Positions 34,650 through 47,295 are shown, counted from the stretch's first letter. The stretch: 64,000 nucleotides of DNA from Archegozetes longisetosus (GCA_018873245.2 JAEMBT020000006.1:13052387-13116386), one strand, 5' to 3'. Notes: generated by a model not told the origin, from the sequence alone. Program-made: numbers and translations.

Positions 34650-36608
34650 ATGTTATTATTTATAATTTTTGTAACTAAGTTGATAACTAATTGTTCATCT
34701 CTTCGTGTGACTAGTCTTTGTGGACATCCAGGTTTACCACCGGATAGTATTTTATATCAAGTGAACACTGGTAGAATAAGGTTTCAAGATGGAGAAGAAG
34801 TTAGATATCTCTGCAATTCTAATTTTCAGACACATATTCAAAAAAGAAAATGCGTTTCTGGTCGTTGGGTCGGAGAGACTGCCAGATGTGGTAAGGTTAT
34901 GCTTAACTATTCAATTCTTGAATTAGAGAAAATTACAACTCTGCAAAAATGTTTTATTTACGTAATTGTATTCTCAAAAGTTGTAAAAGGTTTTATCACT
35001 GCTTTTATCATTTAACTTTTTTAAGGTGTGGCAATTGATAATGACATTGAAATAGTCAAAGTTTACAACTGCTCAGATACCAACTCTACAAGTGATGAAA
35101 TATTAAATCTTAAAATTAATCAAAGCTCAAACGAGTTGTCTTTTGTGAGCTCCTTTCATGCCAGCCGACACAAAACTGGTCCCATAACAGTGTACGGATC
35201 ATCATGTTATTTATGGCAATTCAAATTAAAAAAGCCGTCGATGATACCATTCCTAACATTAGATTTTGCCACACAAATCACTTCTAAAGATCTAAAAGAA
35301 CGCTTTATTCATATTAATGATTCATCATCATTACGACCGGACTTATTAACAATAAAACCATTCGTGAGTCATTATAGAACATGTCGATTGGCTCGTAAAG
35401 TAGATCACATCAACCCTGATATTGATAATAACGCAACTTATCTATTGACTGCCTATCACTTTCGGTGTGATAGCATTTCAGAAAATGATTATATCAGTGA
35501 AACACAACAAATACCAGGGTATCTAGAAATCGAAACACGTACGAATTATCCACGAGATGTTAATTTAGTGGCGGTATTTATGGCCAATCACAAAATTGAT
35601 GCTAAAACTGGAAGAGCAGAGTGTGGTAAACCTGAAACTGTGAGAACTGGCGCTAATTTTCGGCAATCCAGTTTAGGTAAATTTCCAAAGTCCAGTCTCC
35701 TTTCTATAGTAAGTCTGGAAGACTTGATAACTATTTTCATTTTTAAAGGTATTTCTCAATATCAATACCAATGCAACGATTCTTTCACTGATGTAACACC
35801 AAACAGACCAATTAATGCCAAATCTGCCCACTGGTATTCAATCAATTGTAGTGCGAATGGTCTGTGGGTCGGACAGTTCCCATTGTGTGTACCAAACGTA
35901 CGATGTCCAGGTCTTGAATACTTGGAGAAGAACAAAGATCCGAGTGTTATGATTGAGTCGATAGAAAATGTGTATTATATCAATGAAACCTATTGGGTAG
36001 CCGGGGAACACAGTCAGGTCAATTATGCTTGTGTTAATAGCGATCATATAGTAGTCGGAAGATTAAATAGAGTTTGTCTTAAAGATGGCAATTGGAGTCA
36101 TAAGATGCCTAGATGTACAGATTATGTTGACCCAGGTCTGAAGTTTCTTAACTCACTAACAGACTTGCGTTAAATGCTATTTATTGATTATGAATACGTG
36201 CGACAGTTCAATTCAATTTGTAATACTTTTGCATTTTTCTTAATAGAATCGTTGAGTACTGTGGCTCAATCTCCATGGACTGTCATTATCATACTGTCAA
36301 GTATTTTAATCGTATTTCTCGTATCTGTTATGCTAGTCGTGCGAAAATATGTCGCCAATGTTAGACGAGAACTGACAAAAAATAGGGATAGATCTCGACT
36401 GGAGACATCTATTTACACAGACATCAGAAATAATAGTATGAATTATAATTACGATGATTGCAACAATACATTTTCAGCCGTTGATAGAATAGATAGAGTA
36501 CCCACTATCGGCAATGTCAGAATAAATAATAGTCCTGAATATATAGAACTCGAAGATAGCAGCAAAGATCCAGTATATATACCTATTTTACCATCGACTC
36601 AACAATAA
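34650..36608 (+). CDS. Sushi (CCP)-domain type I membrane protein
   Basis: Four exons in phase: 34650-34890, 35026-35676, 35749-36135, 36247-36608. The ATG at 34650 begins a signal peptide (LLFIIFVTKLITNCSS). A first sushi domain follows (CGHPGLPPDS to GRWVGETARCG), then a region of about 190 residues with several cysteines and N-glycosylation sites that I do not recognise. Two further sushi-like modules come next (ECGKPETVRTG to GLWVGQFPLC, and RCPGLEYLEK to NWSHKMPRC), then a transmembrane helix (WTVIIILSSILIVFLVSVML) and a cytoplasmic tail of about 80 residues with several tyrosines. The 72-bp intron 2 is open in frame, so it could also be retained. Sushi modules mediate protein-protein contact in complement-like, adhesion and synaptic proteins. 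The exact role is unknown. Confidence 0.85.
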
Positions 36609-37022
36609 ATGTAGTTATTGTTGAAAGGTTTATCAATTTTTATTTCATATCGAATATTACATTAATATTTGATACACAATCATATTTAGTTGAATTAAAC
36701 AAATTTGTGCACATTTGAAAATTTACAAGTCTTTCACACAATATGATTATCGTAATAGTAATTGTAAGTTAATTACAAGCATTACCCTTAACTTGATATA
36801 CCCGTATATTCTAACTTCATTTATACATAAAGTATTGTTGGCACCTGTAATTACCGACTAATTTCGAAGCAAAAGCGAAGTTTAATAAATTGATATTTCA
36901 AACTAATAATAAATTGAGTAATATTTTAAACCAAGGAATACTTAATCGGAAGTTTATACGCAATCCGGTAAACTAAATCGCGAAGTTTAGGAGAAATTAG
37001 GCAAGTAACCCCTAATATCTGA
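36609..37022. other. 3' flank of the sushi-domain gene
   Basis: No coding capacity. AT-rich, with candidate polyadenylation signals downstream of the stop. Confidence 0.4.
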
Positions 37023-37311
37023 TTACTCTGCAAAGCATGTCATAGGATTATGAGAAGTGCAACTTCTATCACATTGAATTTGGATGGTAAAAAGGTTCTT
37101 CCGTTAGCAACATTAATCTTAAATTGACAAAACACTGATCGCATACTTGCATTATTGTAGAGTTTTTGCCTTTCTCGTAACAGGCACTCGATGCTTGTTT
37201 GATTAATGGGAAAAGTTCAAAATAAAGGAAGCATAAAATAACTGGTAGATACAAAGGAAAGATAAAACGAATTAAATGATTTATCAAAGTCCGCACTTGA
37301 AATTTAAGCAA
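37023..37311 (-). CDS. Candidate small cysteine-rich secreted or membrane peptide
   Basis: The frame has a strongly hydrophobic segment (LPVILCFLYFELFPLI) followed directly by a cysteine module. From 37311 down to 37069 it gives C, 12 residues, C, 2 residues, C. A one-base slip in the T-run at 37092-37096 would open a second frame with C, 3, C, 7, C before a stop at 37023. The C-X2-C and C-X3-C spacing is reminiscent of the CHH/ITP neuropeptide family, but the middle spacing is longer. There is no ATG at the start, so an upstream exon is needed. The alternative is an exon of a multi-pass protein together with 37439-37678. Low confidence. Confidence 0.3.
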
Positions 37312-37438
37312 TTTGCTCCTCGTCCTGTTCCTCGGCTCTCATCCTTTTTTATTTCCTCCTAAAATGTCCTCAATTTGATATAAAAGAAGAAATTTGTCAA
37401 ATTTGTTCATATCTCTCGTAGGCACCATGTGATTGAAG

Positions 37439-37678
37439 TCAATCATATTGTTTGTGATTTTTGTAAATAATATTGTTTTGAGTTTCAAGTCTCAAAGTTG
37501 AGTTCAAAGTACAACGCCTTCTCTCGTTCTTAAGACCGTATTTACATTCATTGTTGTTACTAAAGCACAAATTTGTAGAAACTATAGCTATAGAGATTAT
37601 GGCAGTGGCTAAGGACGAAGCTAAGGAGATCAATATGATGGTAGAGGATTGGTGGTTGTGGACGAGTTTGGTGATCAA
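37439..37678 (-). CDS. Exon-like ORF with one hydrophobic helix
   Basis: The frame encodes a hydrophobic stretch (ILISLASSLATAIISIAIVS) followed by CFSNNNECKYGLKNERRRC. There is no ATG, and an AAG acceptor-like site precedes it. Base composition is richer in G+C than the surroundings. It may belong to one gene with the ORF at 37023-37311. No family recognised. Confidence 0.3.
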   Translation of the reverse strand: MITKLVHNHQSSTIILISLASSLATAIISIAIVSTNLCFSNNNECKYGLKNERRRCTLNSTLRLETQNNIIYKNHKQYD

Positions 37679-37689
37679 AACACTTGGAA

Positions 37690-40600
37690 AACTTTATGGA
37701 TGAATTGATGTTTAAATTTCTTATATGTCTTATACTTTATGATTAACTCTGAAAGAAAGTTAATTAGAAAATTGTTAACGAAAATTGTCTTTTTTAAATT
37801 GTAAATCAAATTTACTCAATTGTCCAAATGTGATATTTTTGATGAAATAAAGTAAAATCTAGTCATTGATAATAAGTGTCTTTAGTAATGTTAGAGTATT
37901 TAATGCAAACTAAAGGTAGCTTAAGATGGTGTTTGTGCTATTCAAGTTTTAAGGTGAAGTTATATTGAGACTTTCTCCTTTTACTAGCTTGCTGTAAAAC
38001 ATATGAATTTAAACGCTGTCAAGTTTAAAAATAGTCTACACATTGAAGCTTAAGTTCCATCTCAATTAGCTCTAGTTTATCTTAAGTTTTTTAAGAATGG
38101 AATACTTGTAATACTTAAACAAAACATTTAAAGCCGTCATTTAAACAGCTAAGACAATAATTACTTGGCATTTAAGACATTATGAATGTGTTAATTAAGT
38201 TTTGTTAAGTAGTCTATTTACAAATAATAATCTCTTATTGTTTAAGTTGGGTCGTAAGCGATGGATTCCAATTTACAAATCCCTTTCAAAATGGTTTTCA
38301 CTTAACTTTAACAATAAGACTTATCTCGTCAATCAAGTCAAAAGTTTACTCAATGCCATCGTTTAAGTGAAGCTCAGCCTCCAAACCACAAAACTTCAAA
38401 GCTAACTAATAAGACTAAGTTTTATTAGCGTTCATTTGTTAGAAAGCTTTGAAAAAGCAACGTTTGCCGCTTTACAAACTTGAACCATAGGTTATTTTCA
38501 TAACTCGAATCGTTTGAAAATCTAAACCATTTTAGTACTCCATACTTGACTCACATCATTTATAATAAAAAAAACTCAAAATGGGTTTTAAAAAATAAGT
38601 TAAATCATTAAATAAAGAAATAAACCCTTGTAGTAATTGTTGAAGTTTTTATCAAAAAATAATCAATGCATCAGTCATTGCTTTTAATGCATATTCAGGT
38701 TTACACTTATGTAGTACTTTGTTTATGCGTTTTATGATTTTTGTAAATTATTGTTGAAAGTTGAAAAAAACTTTAGAAGTAACTAAAAATTACTATTTTA
38801 TTATTTTTGGTAAGAACTTGAACAATTACTACAAGGGTTTGTTTGACTCTTTCGTGATTTAACTTATTTTGAACCTATTTTGGGTTTCTCTGCTTATAAT
38901 CTAGAAATCGAACAAAACAAGATGAACCCCTTTTTATAAGCATTTCTAAATTGTGACTATTGTTTTCTAAATAAAAACTTTGATAAGAACAACTGATAAG
39001 AAAAGTTAACTTTTTCAAGGATTCTCACTTCAAACCAATTAATTAAAAAGTGTGCCGTTTCGTTGGAATGTAGACTTTATTTTTATAGCAAAAAAATGAT
39101 ATGTTTGATTATTTTTGTAAAGTCGATATTTTCAATATGCTCTAGATTTAGATAGTAATTACAACTGTATTGTAATAGTTAGCTAACAAAACAAAAGTTA
39201 ATTTTAAATGTCAAATTCATAAAAGTCAAACTCAAATATGAAGCTTATAGTGTGCAAAATTACGTGACTTTGGCTGTGAAAAAGTGAGTTAATGAGCGAT
39301 TGCCAACATCGACAACACTTTAGTTATTGCGCGAACCGCACATTTTAGACATTGAAAGTTTTCTAAAAATAAGAAGAAGAGGGGAAATGCAAATTAAACG
39401 AATCATTTGAGAGCTTACTCTTCCCCATCACTAGAGAATATTTTTAGAGTGTAGAAAATTTTTCTCACTAGTGATGGCAAACATATGAATGTAAGTCATT
39501 GGGATAAAAAAAATTGAAACTATTCTGTTTATTAATTCCTAAAGTTTCATTTCATTGAAAATATTTTGACGTGAAACAATTTTCATAAATAATTGAAATA
39601 CTGATTTCTAGGTTGAGTACCTGAATATAATCTAACTTTAGATATTAAACATTGAGAGCATCGTTGAAGGTCGCGCTCACAATCAGATGAGCAAAGCTTA
39701 ACTTTCAGATATTATTTTTGATGAGCAAGATTTGAAACAATACTGATCTGTATTTCAATTTAACTTGAAGTAATGTAAATCTAACAAAAGATTTAGTTAT
39801 TAAGTTTATAACCGCATTCAAAAAGAAATAAATTCAAGTAATAAATAGTGAGTAACAAAGAGAAATGTTTATACCAGTGGTAATTAAAACAGCTTAATAT
39901 AATTGACAATGAGTTAAATCTTAGATAATAAACTTGTCAGACAAATGCTTTTATTTATTGGAAAAGCATTAGACGGGACAGGTGCCAGAAATGATTGAAT
40001 TAATGCATACTTTAAATAACTTGTTCAAGCAATTAATCTTCATTCTAAGTAAATGAGCTAAAAACTTTTGTTTAAGTCAAAATTACGTAAATATCAGTGA
40101 TAAGACCTAACTGTGATTGGTATGATTTATATGAGTCTTGCTCCAGCTATTAAAGACTACATTTAACTATGCGTTCAATTTATTAAGCCTTGATTTGTAT
40201 AAGAGCAAAAAGTAAAGAAACAATTGGATTGCCATCAACTAAAGGCAAGCCAAGAGATATACAAGAGACAGTCTTTATTTACAAACAGTAGAGTCTTAGT
40301 CTCAACATTAAGTCTCGGGGCTGATAAATTATTCTTAGCACTAGATTTGCGAAATTGACGCAAACATTTCTGCTTTAAACACAGGAAAGTTTAGTTCTAA
40401 CTACTAACTAGTCTGCGAAAAGCATCTGATAGTGTTTTACTTTATGCATTGAGAGCATAATCTTTGAATGTTATTCCAAATTTCAAATTTCAAACGAGAT
40501 ATAGTAGGTGTAAAATCAGATAGAATTAAGGAGTTCGTGACTCTAGTCATGTATCAATTAGATTGATTGAAAAGGTTATGCTCTTTTCAGTGCATTAGTA

Positions 40601-40881
40601 ACAACCGTTTAGTTATGTAATTGCTTTTACATAAAAATTAGTGCAACTTATTTTCATTACCACTACAGTATTTGATATTTATATAATTCACGTCATATTA
40701 GATTATAGTTTAAGTAAGTCTCGGACTTATTCTCTCTGAGCAACGATTAGATAATGAGAAAATGATATGTATTTATTACATATTCTTGATTCACAAGCTG
40801 TCAGAGTATAAAATATTAGTCTGGAAACTATTAATTTCGGTTCTGAAAGTGACTTTGTGATTTAATTCTTAATTCGACAAA
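37690..40881. other. Long non-coding stretch
   Basis: No ORF of note on either strand. It contains the foldback element at 38572-38893 and a short inverted repeat at 39427-39479 (CATCACTAG ends). The last part is the promoter side of the gene starting at 40882. Confidence 0.45.
38572..38893. mobile_element. Foldback MITE
   Basis: Left arm with AATAAGTTAAATCA and AACCCTTGTAGTAATTGTT is repeated in inverted orientation at the right, near 38805-38890. Arms of about 85 bp and a loop of about 150 bp. No clear target duplication. Confidence 0.6.
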
Positions 40882-43715
40882 ATGGAAACGACCGGTAAAT
40901 TGATTTGTTTGTCAACTTTCGAATATTCACTGACCGGCTCACCAAATGTGCCAACCTATTGCCCTGGGTGTGGGTTCAAAATTGATGTACGACAAGAAAA
41001 TTTATGTAAGTTCTTCCTGTCATTCTCTAGTTTTGAGTATTTGTATCAACTGAAAAATTAGATTAATCATTCTTGAGGTTGAACTCCGAGTCTAGCTTTT
41101 CTGAGTACACAAGTTTATCTAAACTCATTTGAACAATTGTTTATTTATGAGATATTTTTCATCTGTTTTAATCACTAAAAGGATAGTCTTAGAACGGAAA
41201 TAAGATCTGATAACTTCCAACAAACAAACTTTTTTGGGATTGGTGTTAGTTCCACAGAAGTGAGTTAGCAGAATGGTGTTTTAAGTAGTCAGTTTAGCCG
41301 AAAAAGGTTAAAATCAACTTTACAACTGATTTTCTTATCCCTAAACCTTAGGTTTTGTTCGTTGATTCATACTTACTAAAACAAAATAGTTTGATAACAG
41401 ATTTAGGTAAAAGCTTAGATAAAAGACAATTGTCAATAGAAAACTAATAAGGCTAAAAATATCTGATTAAATACTAGATTTTCTAGATCCATTCTCATTA
41501 ACATTTGAGTTCAATTTTGAAATTTTAAAAAATATAACTTTTAATTTATTAGTAGAGTTATGAGAAGTATTTAATCATACTTTGTGAATAGTTGAATAAA
41601 ATTTTTAACTTTCATATTTACTAATTTATCGGTCAGTCAAAAAGTTCTCGGTCTAATACCTTTTCTAAATTTGTGAATGCTGATTTTGATAGTGATAATA
41701 GAGCCGTGTCTCATGAGATATGTTAAAAATTGATTAATTTCTCATAATGGCAATAAAACTCCAAACTGTTAAGGAGTGTCAACACATTAGCCCAATAGAA
41801 ATGAGTAAAAGAAAAAAATTTCTAACAATTTCTAAGTGCTTTTGAACATAAGAAAAGTTATCTAATATTTTATCCTTAAGTGAAACTAGCCAATTTTTGG
41901 TATGTAATCTTTTGAAGCATACCACTATTATTGGTATAAAAATGAGCATTCAAATATATCAGGAAAGGTGTTAGACCGACAACTTATTGACTGACCCGAT
42001 AGCTTAGCAACTCCTGTATACAGAATGTCGTCGTTTCGCAAACTTTTATAATTTATTACATCAATAATAAAATATTTTCTACGTAGAACATCGAGTGTCT
42101 ACTTGAAACTTATATTCTCAAAACTCGAGCTCTTCACAATGACTGTGAAAATAGAGGCAAATTTCTAAAATCTAAACTGAGAATAGGAAGACAGAGAAAT
42201 TCAACTTTTCGGCTAACTGACTGGTTAAAGTCCATTCTGCGAAACTAATTCTTACCTTTTTTGGTAGCATCTTTCGATACCTAAAACATGAAGTAATTGT
42301 GAAAAAATAACAGAGAAGTGCTAGGAAACAATAAATGCTCAGCAACCGTTTTCGTTATTTACCTTTTCCACATTCAGAGATAAGATTAATATGTTTTACG
42401 TTGTAGTACAAATAAGAATCTAGCTCAAAACATGGCGAATTATTCGTATGATTTTCTTAAATAGTAGCTTGAAAATTTAGAAATTGAGAATTGAAAAACT
42501 CATTTTCTCATAAAGTTATATTAGCAGCAATTTTAATTATAGAAAAGACTTACAAAGTCTAATCTGTACCTTATTGTCTAGCTTCTATTGTCTGTAGTTA
42601 TCTAATCATTAATGTTTTTTATATTTATAACACTAAAATTCCTCCGGAAGTATTTATAAGAGAGGTTAGCAATTAATCATAAGTCTAATCATTTCGAGTT
42701 AATTTTGACGTCACTCTTTCTTTTGAAAACTTTTATGACTTAAGTGATTGGAAATAAATAAAAACTAGACTCGTATAAAAAGCCTACTCACACTTAGAAA
42801 ATCACTCAACAAAACGATTAAGTAGAGTAAAGAGTATAAAAATAGCACTTTTTACTATCGATTATTTCTAATTTGTTTGAAGTGAATCGTATTTCATCAA
42901 TACTACTACTGTTTGGCGCGAGTGCTTATATCGTATACAGACTAAGTCGTTATAGTCTAAGAATGAAAAGAATTTCAAATAAGTTTTGGCGAATGTTGGG
43001 CTATGAGGTTAACAAATTAGAGCCAGTATTTTTCAAGAACAAACTCAACCCGATAGTCGAATTCAGTGAATCAAAACTTAGAAGAAGTGGACTCTTCGAC
43101 ACCAGCGATGTTCCAGATCTAGATCTGTATCTACCAAAAACCCCGAAATCACCATTTTTTAGTCAACTTGACTACTATTTAGGCAACAATAATAACAGTA
43201 TTAGTGGTAAATACTCATCTGATTTTCTATTTCATGACAATGACAATAGTCCGAAACCAACTAAAAACACGACAGTCGACAAAATAGACGAAGTCTTAAC
43301 GCAAATCGATGACATCAAGAAATCAATTGTCGAAATTGATTCTCAATTATTTCATGTTTCGGGCTCTAAATGCGCGAACTTTAACCCAGACTTTTTTACC
43401 TTAACGAACACAGACTTGGAAAGCGATGACTTGATTGATCTATCTGTCGGTTCGAGTCAAGAACCAAGAACTCCATTTCAAGAACTGAATCTAGAATGGG
43501 ATCTCACAGATGTTGATAGTGAGAGCCTATACTTTGGTGATAAAGTCGATGTTGACTCTGCTCTATCAATGCCTGTCACTGATTCTGATAAGCAAAAGAT
43601 CAAATCGTTGCAAGAGTTGTTCGAAGAAGCCAAACAAATGGGTTTATTGAATAACATTTTAGATGCTATCAGTACTAAAGAACAGAATAGAGATTCTGCT
43701 TATTTTGAAGATTAA
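40882..43715 (+). CDS. Zinc-ribbon and transmembrane protein of unknown function
   Basis: Two exons join in phase: 40882-41005 (ATG start, strong GTAAGT donor) and 42883-43715 (acceptor TTTGAAG), giving 318 residues. Exon 1 has a half zinc ribbon (YCPGCGFKI). A transmembrane helix follows (ISSILLLFGASAYIVY) with a basic flank (RLSRYSLRMKR), suggesting a membrane anchor with a long cytoplasmic C terminus. A short coiled-coil-like stretch lies around TVDKIDEVLTQIDDIKKSIV. The C-terminal half is rich in Asp, Ser and Glu and contains DSESLYFGD and the C-terminal DSAYFED. These recall FFAT-like motifs used at ER contact sites, but that is speculation. The joining of the two exons rests on phase and lack of an ATG in exon 2. 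Family not recognised. Confidence 0.6.
41629..41999. mobile_element. Mariner-like MITE in an intron
   Basis: Ends TCGGTCAGTCAAAAAGTTC at the left and the near-complement of TCGGGTCAGTCAATAAGTT at the right. TA target duplication at 41627-41628 and 42000-42001. The inverted similarity extends to about 37 bp, through GGTCTAATACCTTT. 371 bp, no coding capacity. It lies inside the intron of the gene at 40882-43715. Confidence 0.85.
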
Positions 43716-44112
43716 AAAGTTTTTTTTTCTAGTCATAGATATCTGATTTGACATAAAAGTATTATTAATCTAATATTTATTATCATGAATTAGTTTTTAC
43801 CTAATTTATTGTAAAAATTCATTGTATTTATTTTAATTAAAGACACCATTGAATAGTTAAATAAAAATGCATTTACTTTACAGTGATTCTATTGTTTAAA
43901 ATTTGTTATGAGCCAAACCATTTTACTATCATTTATCAACTTCAAAATTATAAATAACTTGTGATTTATCATTTTAAAAAGTCTTTATTCAAAAAATATC
44001 AATCTTATATTTAATGCAAGTTTGAAAAAGTAATCAAGCAATTGTATCGATTAAGAAAAGAAAATTCTAATATAGTTGTTTGTCGATTTGTTACTCTAAC
44101 TCAGTCATTTCC
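43716..44112. other. 3' flank, no supported gene
   Basis: AT-rich sequence with AATAAA-like signals. No coding capacity. Confidence 0.4.
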
Positions 44113-44400
44113 TCAACAATTCACAGATTTATCACTAAGTTCTTCATTTGAATCGCTTTTAGAGCCTAGTTTCAACACCTTATCAAAAATATCTACAATA
44201 ATTGATTTAGTTTTGTTTAGCTTCAGTGGCGAAACGCCAGCTATGACTCAATCCAAATTTTATCATTTGATTCTTATCTCTCTAATTGAAAGGAAACTCA
44301 TATAAAATGATTTAGTTCACCATTTTCAAGAAACAGACTTATTTGCGATTAACACTAGACATATTACCACCAGAATCGTAATCAATCAATACATAGTGAT
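44113..44400 (-). CDS. Possible two-exon 3' end of an unidentified gene
   Basis: Two candidate exons join in phase on the minus strand: 44368-44400 (HYVLIDYDSG, donor GTAATA) and 44113-44240 (acceptor CATAG; LKLNKTKSIIVDIFDKVLKL, then SDSNEELSDKSVNC and stop). The composition looks coding, and the plus-strand ORF here is its shadow. Upstream exons were not found between 44.4 and 44.8 kb. No family recognised. Confidence 0.3.
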
Positions 44401-44860
44401 CTATAATAAAGTGTTCATAAATTCTAACGATATGTGTAAGTTTTAATTTTCACAAAAGCAATTAATCTGTTCTTCTTGTCTTTTTGAGACTAGCTCCAAC
44501 TAACTCGCTCTTTTTGAGTCCTTAACCAAGTTAACTTTTTAGTACAATTATAGCGCTTTTTTCAAACACTTAGACGTGTAAAACGATACGAATTGCCTGC
44601 TATCCTTTGGCTTTTATAGTTCTTAACTTCTTAAAACTTCTTTTCTATCTCAAACTTAGGTGTCGATGACTCGTAAGCTGTTATATTTCATCTGTTTTTA
44701 AGTGTCAAGGACTCTTAGTTGTGATTATCTGATCCCTTCTTGGTGACTATCGCTTCGGTTTAGAACCCTTTCTGGTTCTTCTCTTTCTGTTTATCACAAC
44801 AATAACAACTCCCCATAACTCTGGTTGATAACATTTATTTTATAGCTTTTCAGATAACTA

Positions 44861-45586
44861 TTAGGCTATTCCATAAGTCTTTGCGGCGATATCAATCGAA
44901 ATTTCTCGTAAACTACAAGAGATACAAATTTCAAACCGCGTCATTTTATAGTGTAACTCTTTATTACTCTGTGGTACAATTCAAGTAATTTTCAATAACA
45001 ATAAACGAAAGAGTGTTAGCTCGAAGTGTCACAACGAGCTTTCATTAAAATTTCGCTTATTTTGGGATAAAGCTCGAAAGAAATCTGGAAAGACCTCAAG
45101 AGAGCGAAGCTGATCGTTGGGACGAAGTCATTCAAGATGAGGAAACTATATTTAAATGTCCTAAAATATTATTACTTTATCGTAAATAATTCTCGAGAAA
45201 ATAAAAATTTTGTTACCTCAGACTTTTGGAATAGCCTAACCTAACCTAATTTAATTTATTATTTATGATAAAGCAATAATATTTTAGGACAATTAAATAT
45301 AGTTTCTTTCATTTTGAATGACTTCGTCCCGACGATCAGCGTCGCTCTTGAGGTCTTTCCAGATTTCTTTCGAGCTTTTCCCAAAATAAGTGAAATTTTA
45401 AAGAAAGCTCGTTGTGACGCTTCGAGCTAACACTCTTTCGTTCATTGTTATTGAAAAATTACTTGAATTGTACTACAGAATAATAAAGAGTTACATTATA
45501 AAATGACGCAGATTGAAATTTGTATCTCTTGTAGTTTACGAGAAATTTTGATTGATATCGCCGCAAAGACTTATGGAATAGCTTAA
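44861..45586. mobile_element. Mariner MITE with inverted second copy (foldback)
   Basis: The outer ends are TTAGGCTATTCCATAAGTCT and its near-complement, flanked by TA at 44859-44860 and 45587-45588. A further end, complementary to TTAGGCTATTCC, lies inside at 45219-45238. The structure is therefore one complete MITE (44861-45238) followed by an inverted, slightly truncated copy (from about 45265). The arms of about 320 bp are near-identical. They contain a short mariner-like coding remnant (ESEADRWDEVIQDEE). Confidence 0.8.
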
Positions 45587-45588
45587 TA

Positions 45589-46095
45589 TTTTCTAATTTA
45601 AGATTATATTTGAAAATAAAACTTCGCCCAGTTTCAGTGCTTTCAATCTAACCACAGGTTTGAGAATTGAAAGTATTTTTATTATTATTCACTATTACTT
45701 GTGTAATCATTTACATGTAAGTTAATTTTCAATATTTAATGAAGATTCGACGCGCTCTTTAGAGTATAATAGCATCATGTCTTATGTATTTTAGTCTGAC
45801 AGCGCGCCAAACTGCTCCAAATTGTTACTTATTTTCGCCCTTATTTACATTTGTGTCAAGAGATATGAAAAGCTCTTAGTAGTCAACAAATTGTCTTTAC
45901 CTTCAATCTGTGTTCTAAATTGAATTGAAAAATTTTCAACAAAGAACAAACGGATAAATAAGAGCTATCCCTAGCATGCAATCATTTTTTCTTAAATTCA
46001 CAGCAATTTCTATTCCGATAAGTATTGAAACATAAGCCAAGCTAAACACAAAAATTAGGTTTTATTGTAATCTTTTATTACATTATAGGATTGCT
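45589..46095. other. No supported gene
   Basis: AT-rich spacer. The end next to 46096 is the 3'UTR side of the ZIP transporter. Confidence 0.4.
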
Positions 46096-47295
46096 TTAAT
46101 CTTCTCTCATTGTAGTTGTGATCAGGAACATAAGACCAAAACCTACAGCCATTGAAACAAATTGAACAATTTCAGGCAATTTAGAAACCCTTTCTTTTTG
46201 TAGAATTTCGAAGAAAACTATATACACGATAGTACCAGCAGATATAGCACTTAAAAGTACAACTATTGGATTAGCTTCACTATTGCTATCGAGCGACTCT
46301 TCGGCTAAAATTACAATTAATATGCCGATTGGTGACATGATAGAAAACAAAGTCATATTGAATACTACTAATATAAAGTTTGAACATTTTTCATACAGTT
46401 CAACGCTTATTATAAATGAAATTAACAGCTTATGTGATGCTATCGCTATAAACATAGTCCAGATTTCATTTGCTTGCGTCTTAATACCAATTGAAATGCC
46501 ATCGAACAGCGAGTGAATGGAAAATGCGGCTATAATCACCAATCCATGAAGTAATCGGACAAATAACGGCTCTTTACCTTCAATGCCGTGGTGAATATGC
46601 GCAGAAGCATCACATTTTGCTGCAAAAATAAATATAATTCAGAATAAGTTTGCTGAATAAAAGTTTTTCTCAAATAGAAAGTAGATTTTAACGAAGTTTA
46701 TGGCCTTTTGTCACTATGGATTCTTACATTTATTACATTTGATTGCTATGAGAACAGGTTCGTTATGTTCACAATTGATGATGGAAATGGCGCGATTTCT
46801 AGAAGTACCATTGCTGGTACTGGTCTCTAACTCAATGACTTCTTCTTTCGAATCCTCGTGCGAACCATGTTTAAGAAGCAATGTATGCATCAATCCTTCG
46901 GCCAAATAGATGGCGAAAAACCCGCTACAAATTGCAAGTTCTAAATATGGTATACTTAGATCTCCAATACTTTGTATCTTATTACCATCTTCATCTTCTC
47001 CATTTGAAAATATTGATTCATTGCTTTGCAAATATATCTCGAAATTATCTCTAATTTCTGGTATCATATGAACGAAAACAGTGAAAAACAAAACTCCCCC
47101 ACCAATTTGAGTCAGTAATTGAATGTAAAGGTTTGATGAAAGTATAGATACATGTCTTCTTGAAGTTATGTTAGCCGTTCTCAAAGCTCTTCTTTTTGAC
47201 CATAATTGAAATATATAAACAGGAACTGTTCCCACAACAAATGTGATCAGGAATAGTACACCTAGAGCTGTGAATCGAACTGCTGTTAAGGTCAT
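46096..47295 (-). CDS. ZIP (SLC39) family divalent metal transporter
   Basis: ZIP proteins bring zinc and related metals into the cytosol. Two exons: 46728-47295 (ATG at 47295) and 46096-46619, joined by a 108-bp GT-AG intron, give exactly 363 residues. Three N-terminal helices (the first FTALGVLFLITFVVGTVPVY; the second LLTQIGGGVLFFTVFVHMIP; the third AICSGFFAIYLAEGLMH) are followed by a variable loop with HEDSKEE and CNKCK. Helix 4 carries HSLFDGISIG and helix 5 IASHKLLISF, the family metal-site motifs. It most resembles the ZIP1-3 subgroup. An Asp replaces the usual Glu in HSxxEG, which may affect metal preference. Frame is intact. An in-frame upstream extension lacks support. Confidence 0.92.

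Noticed and set aside
44042-44305. Plus-strand 87-codon ORF
   Set aside because: The complement has a better exon structure with splice sites; the plus frame lacks an ATG and any motif.
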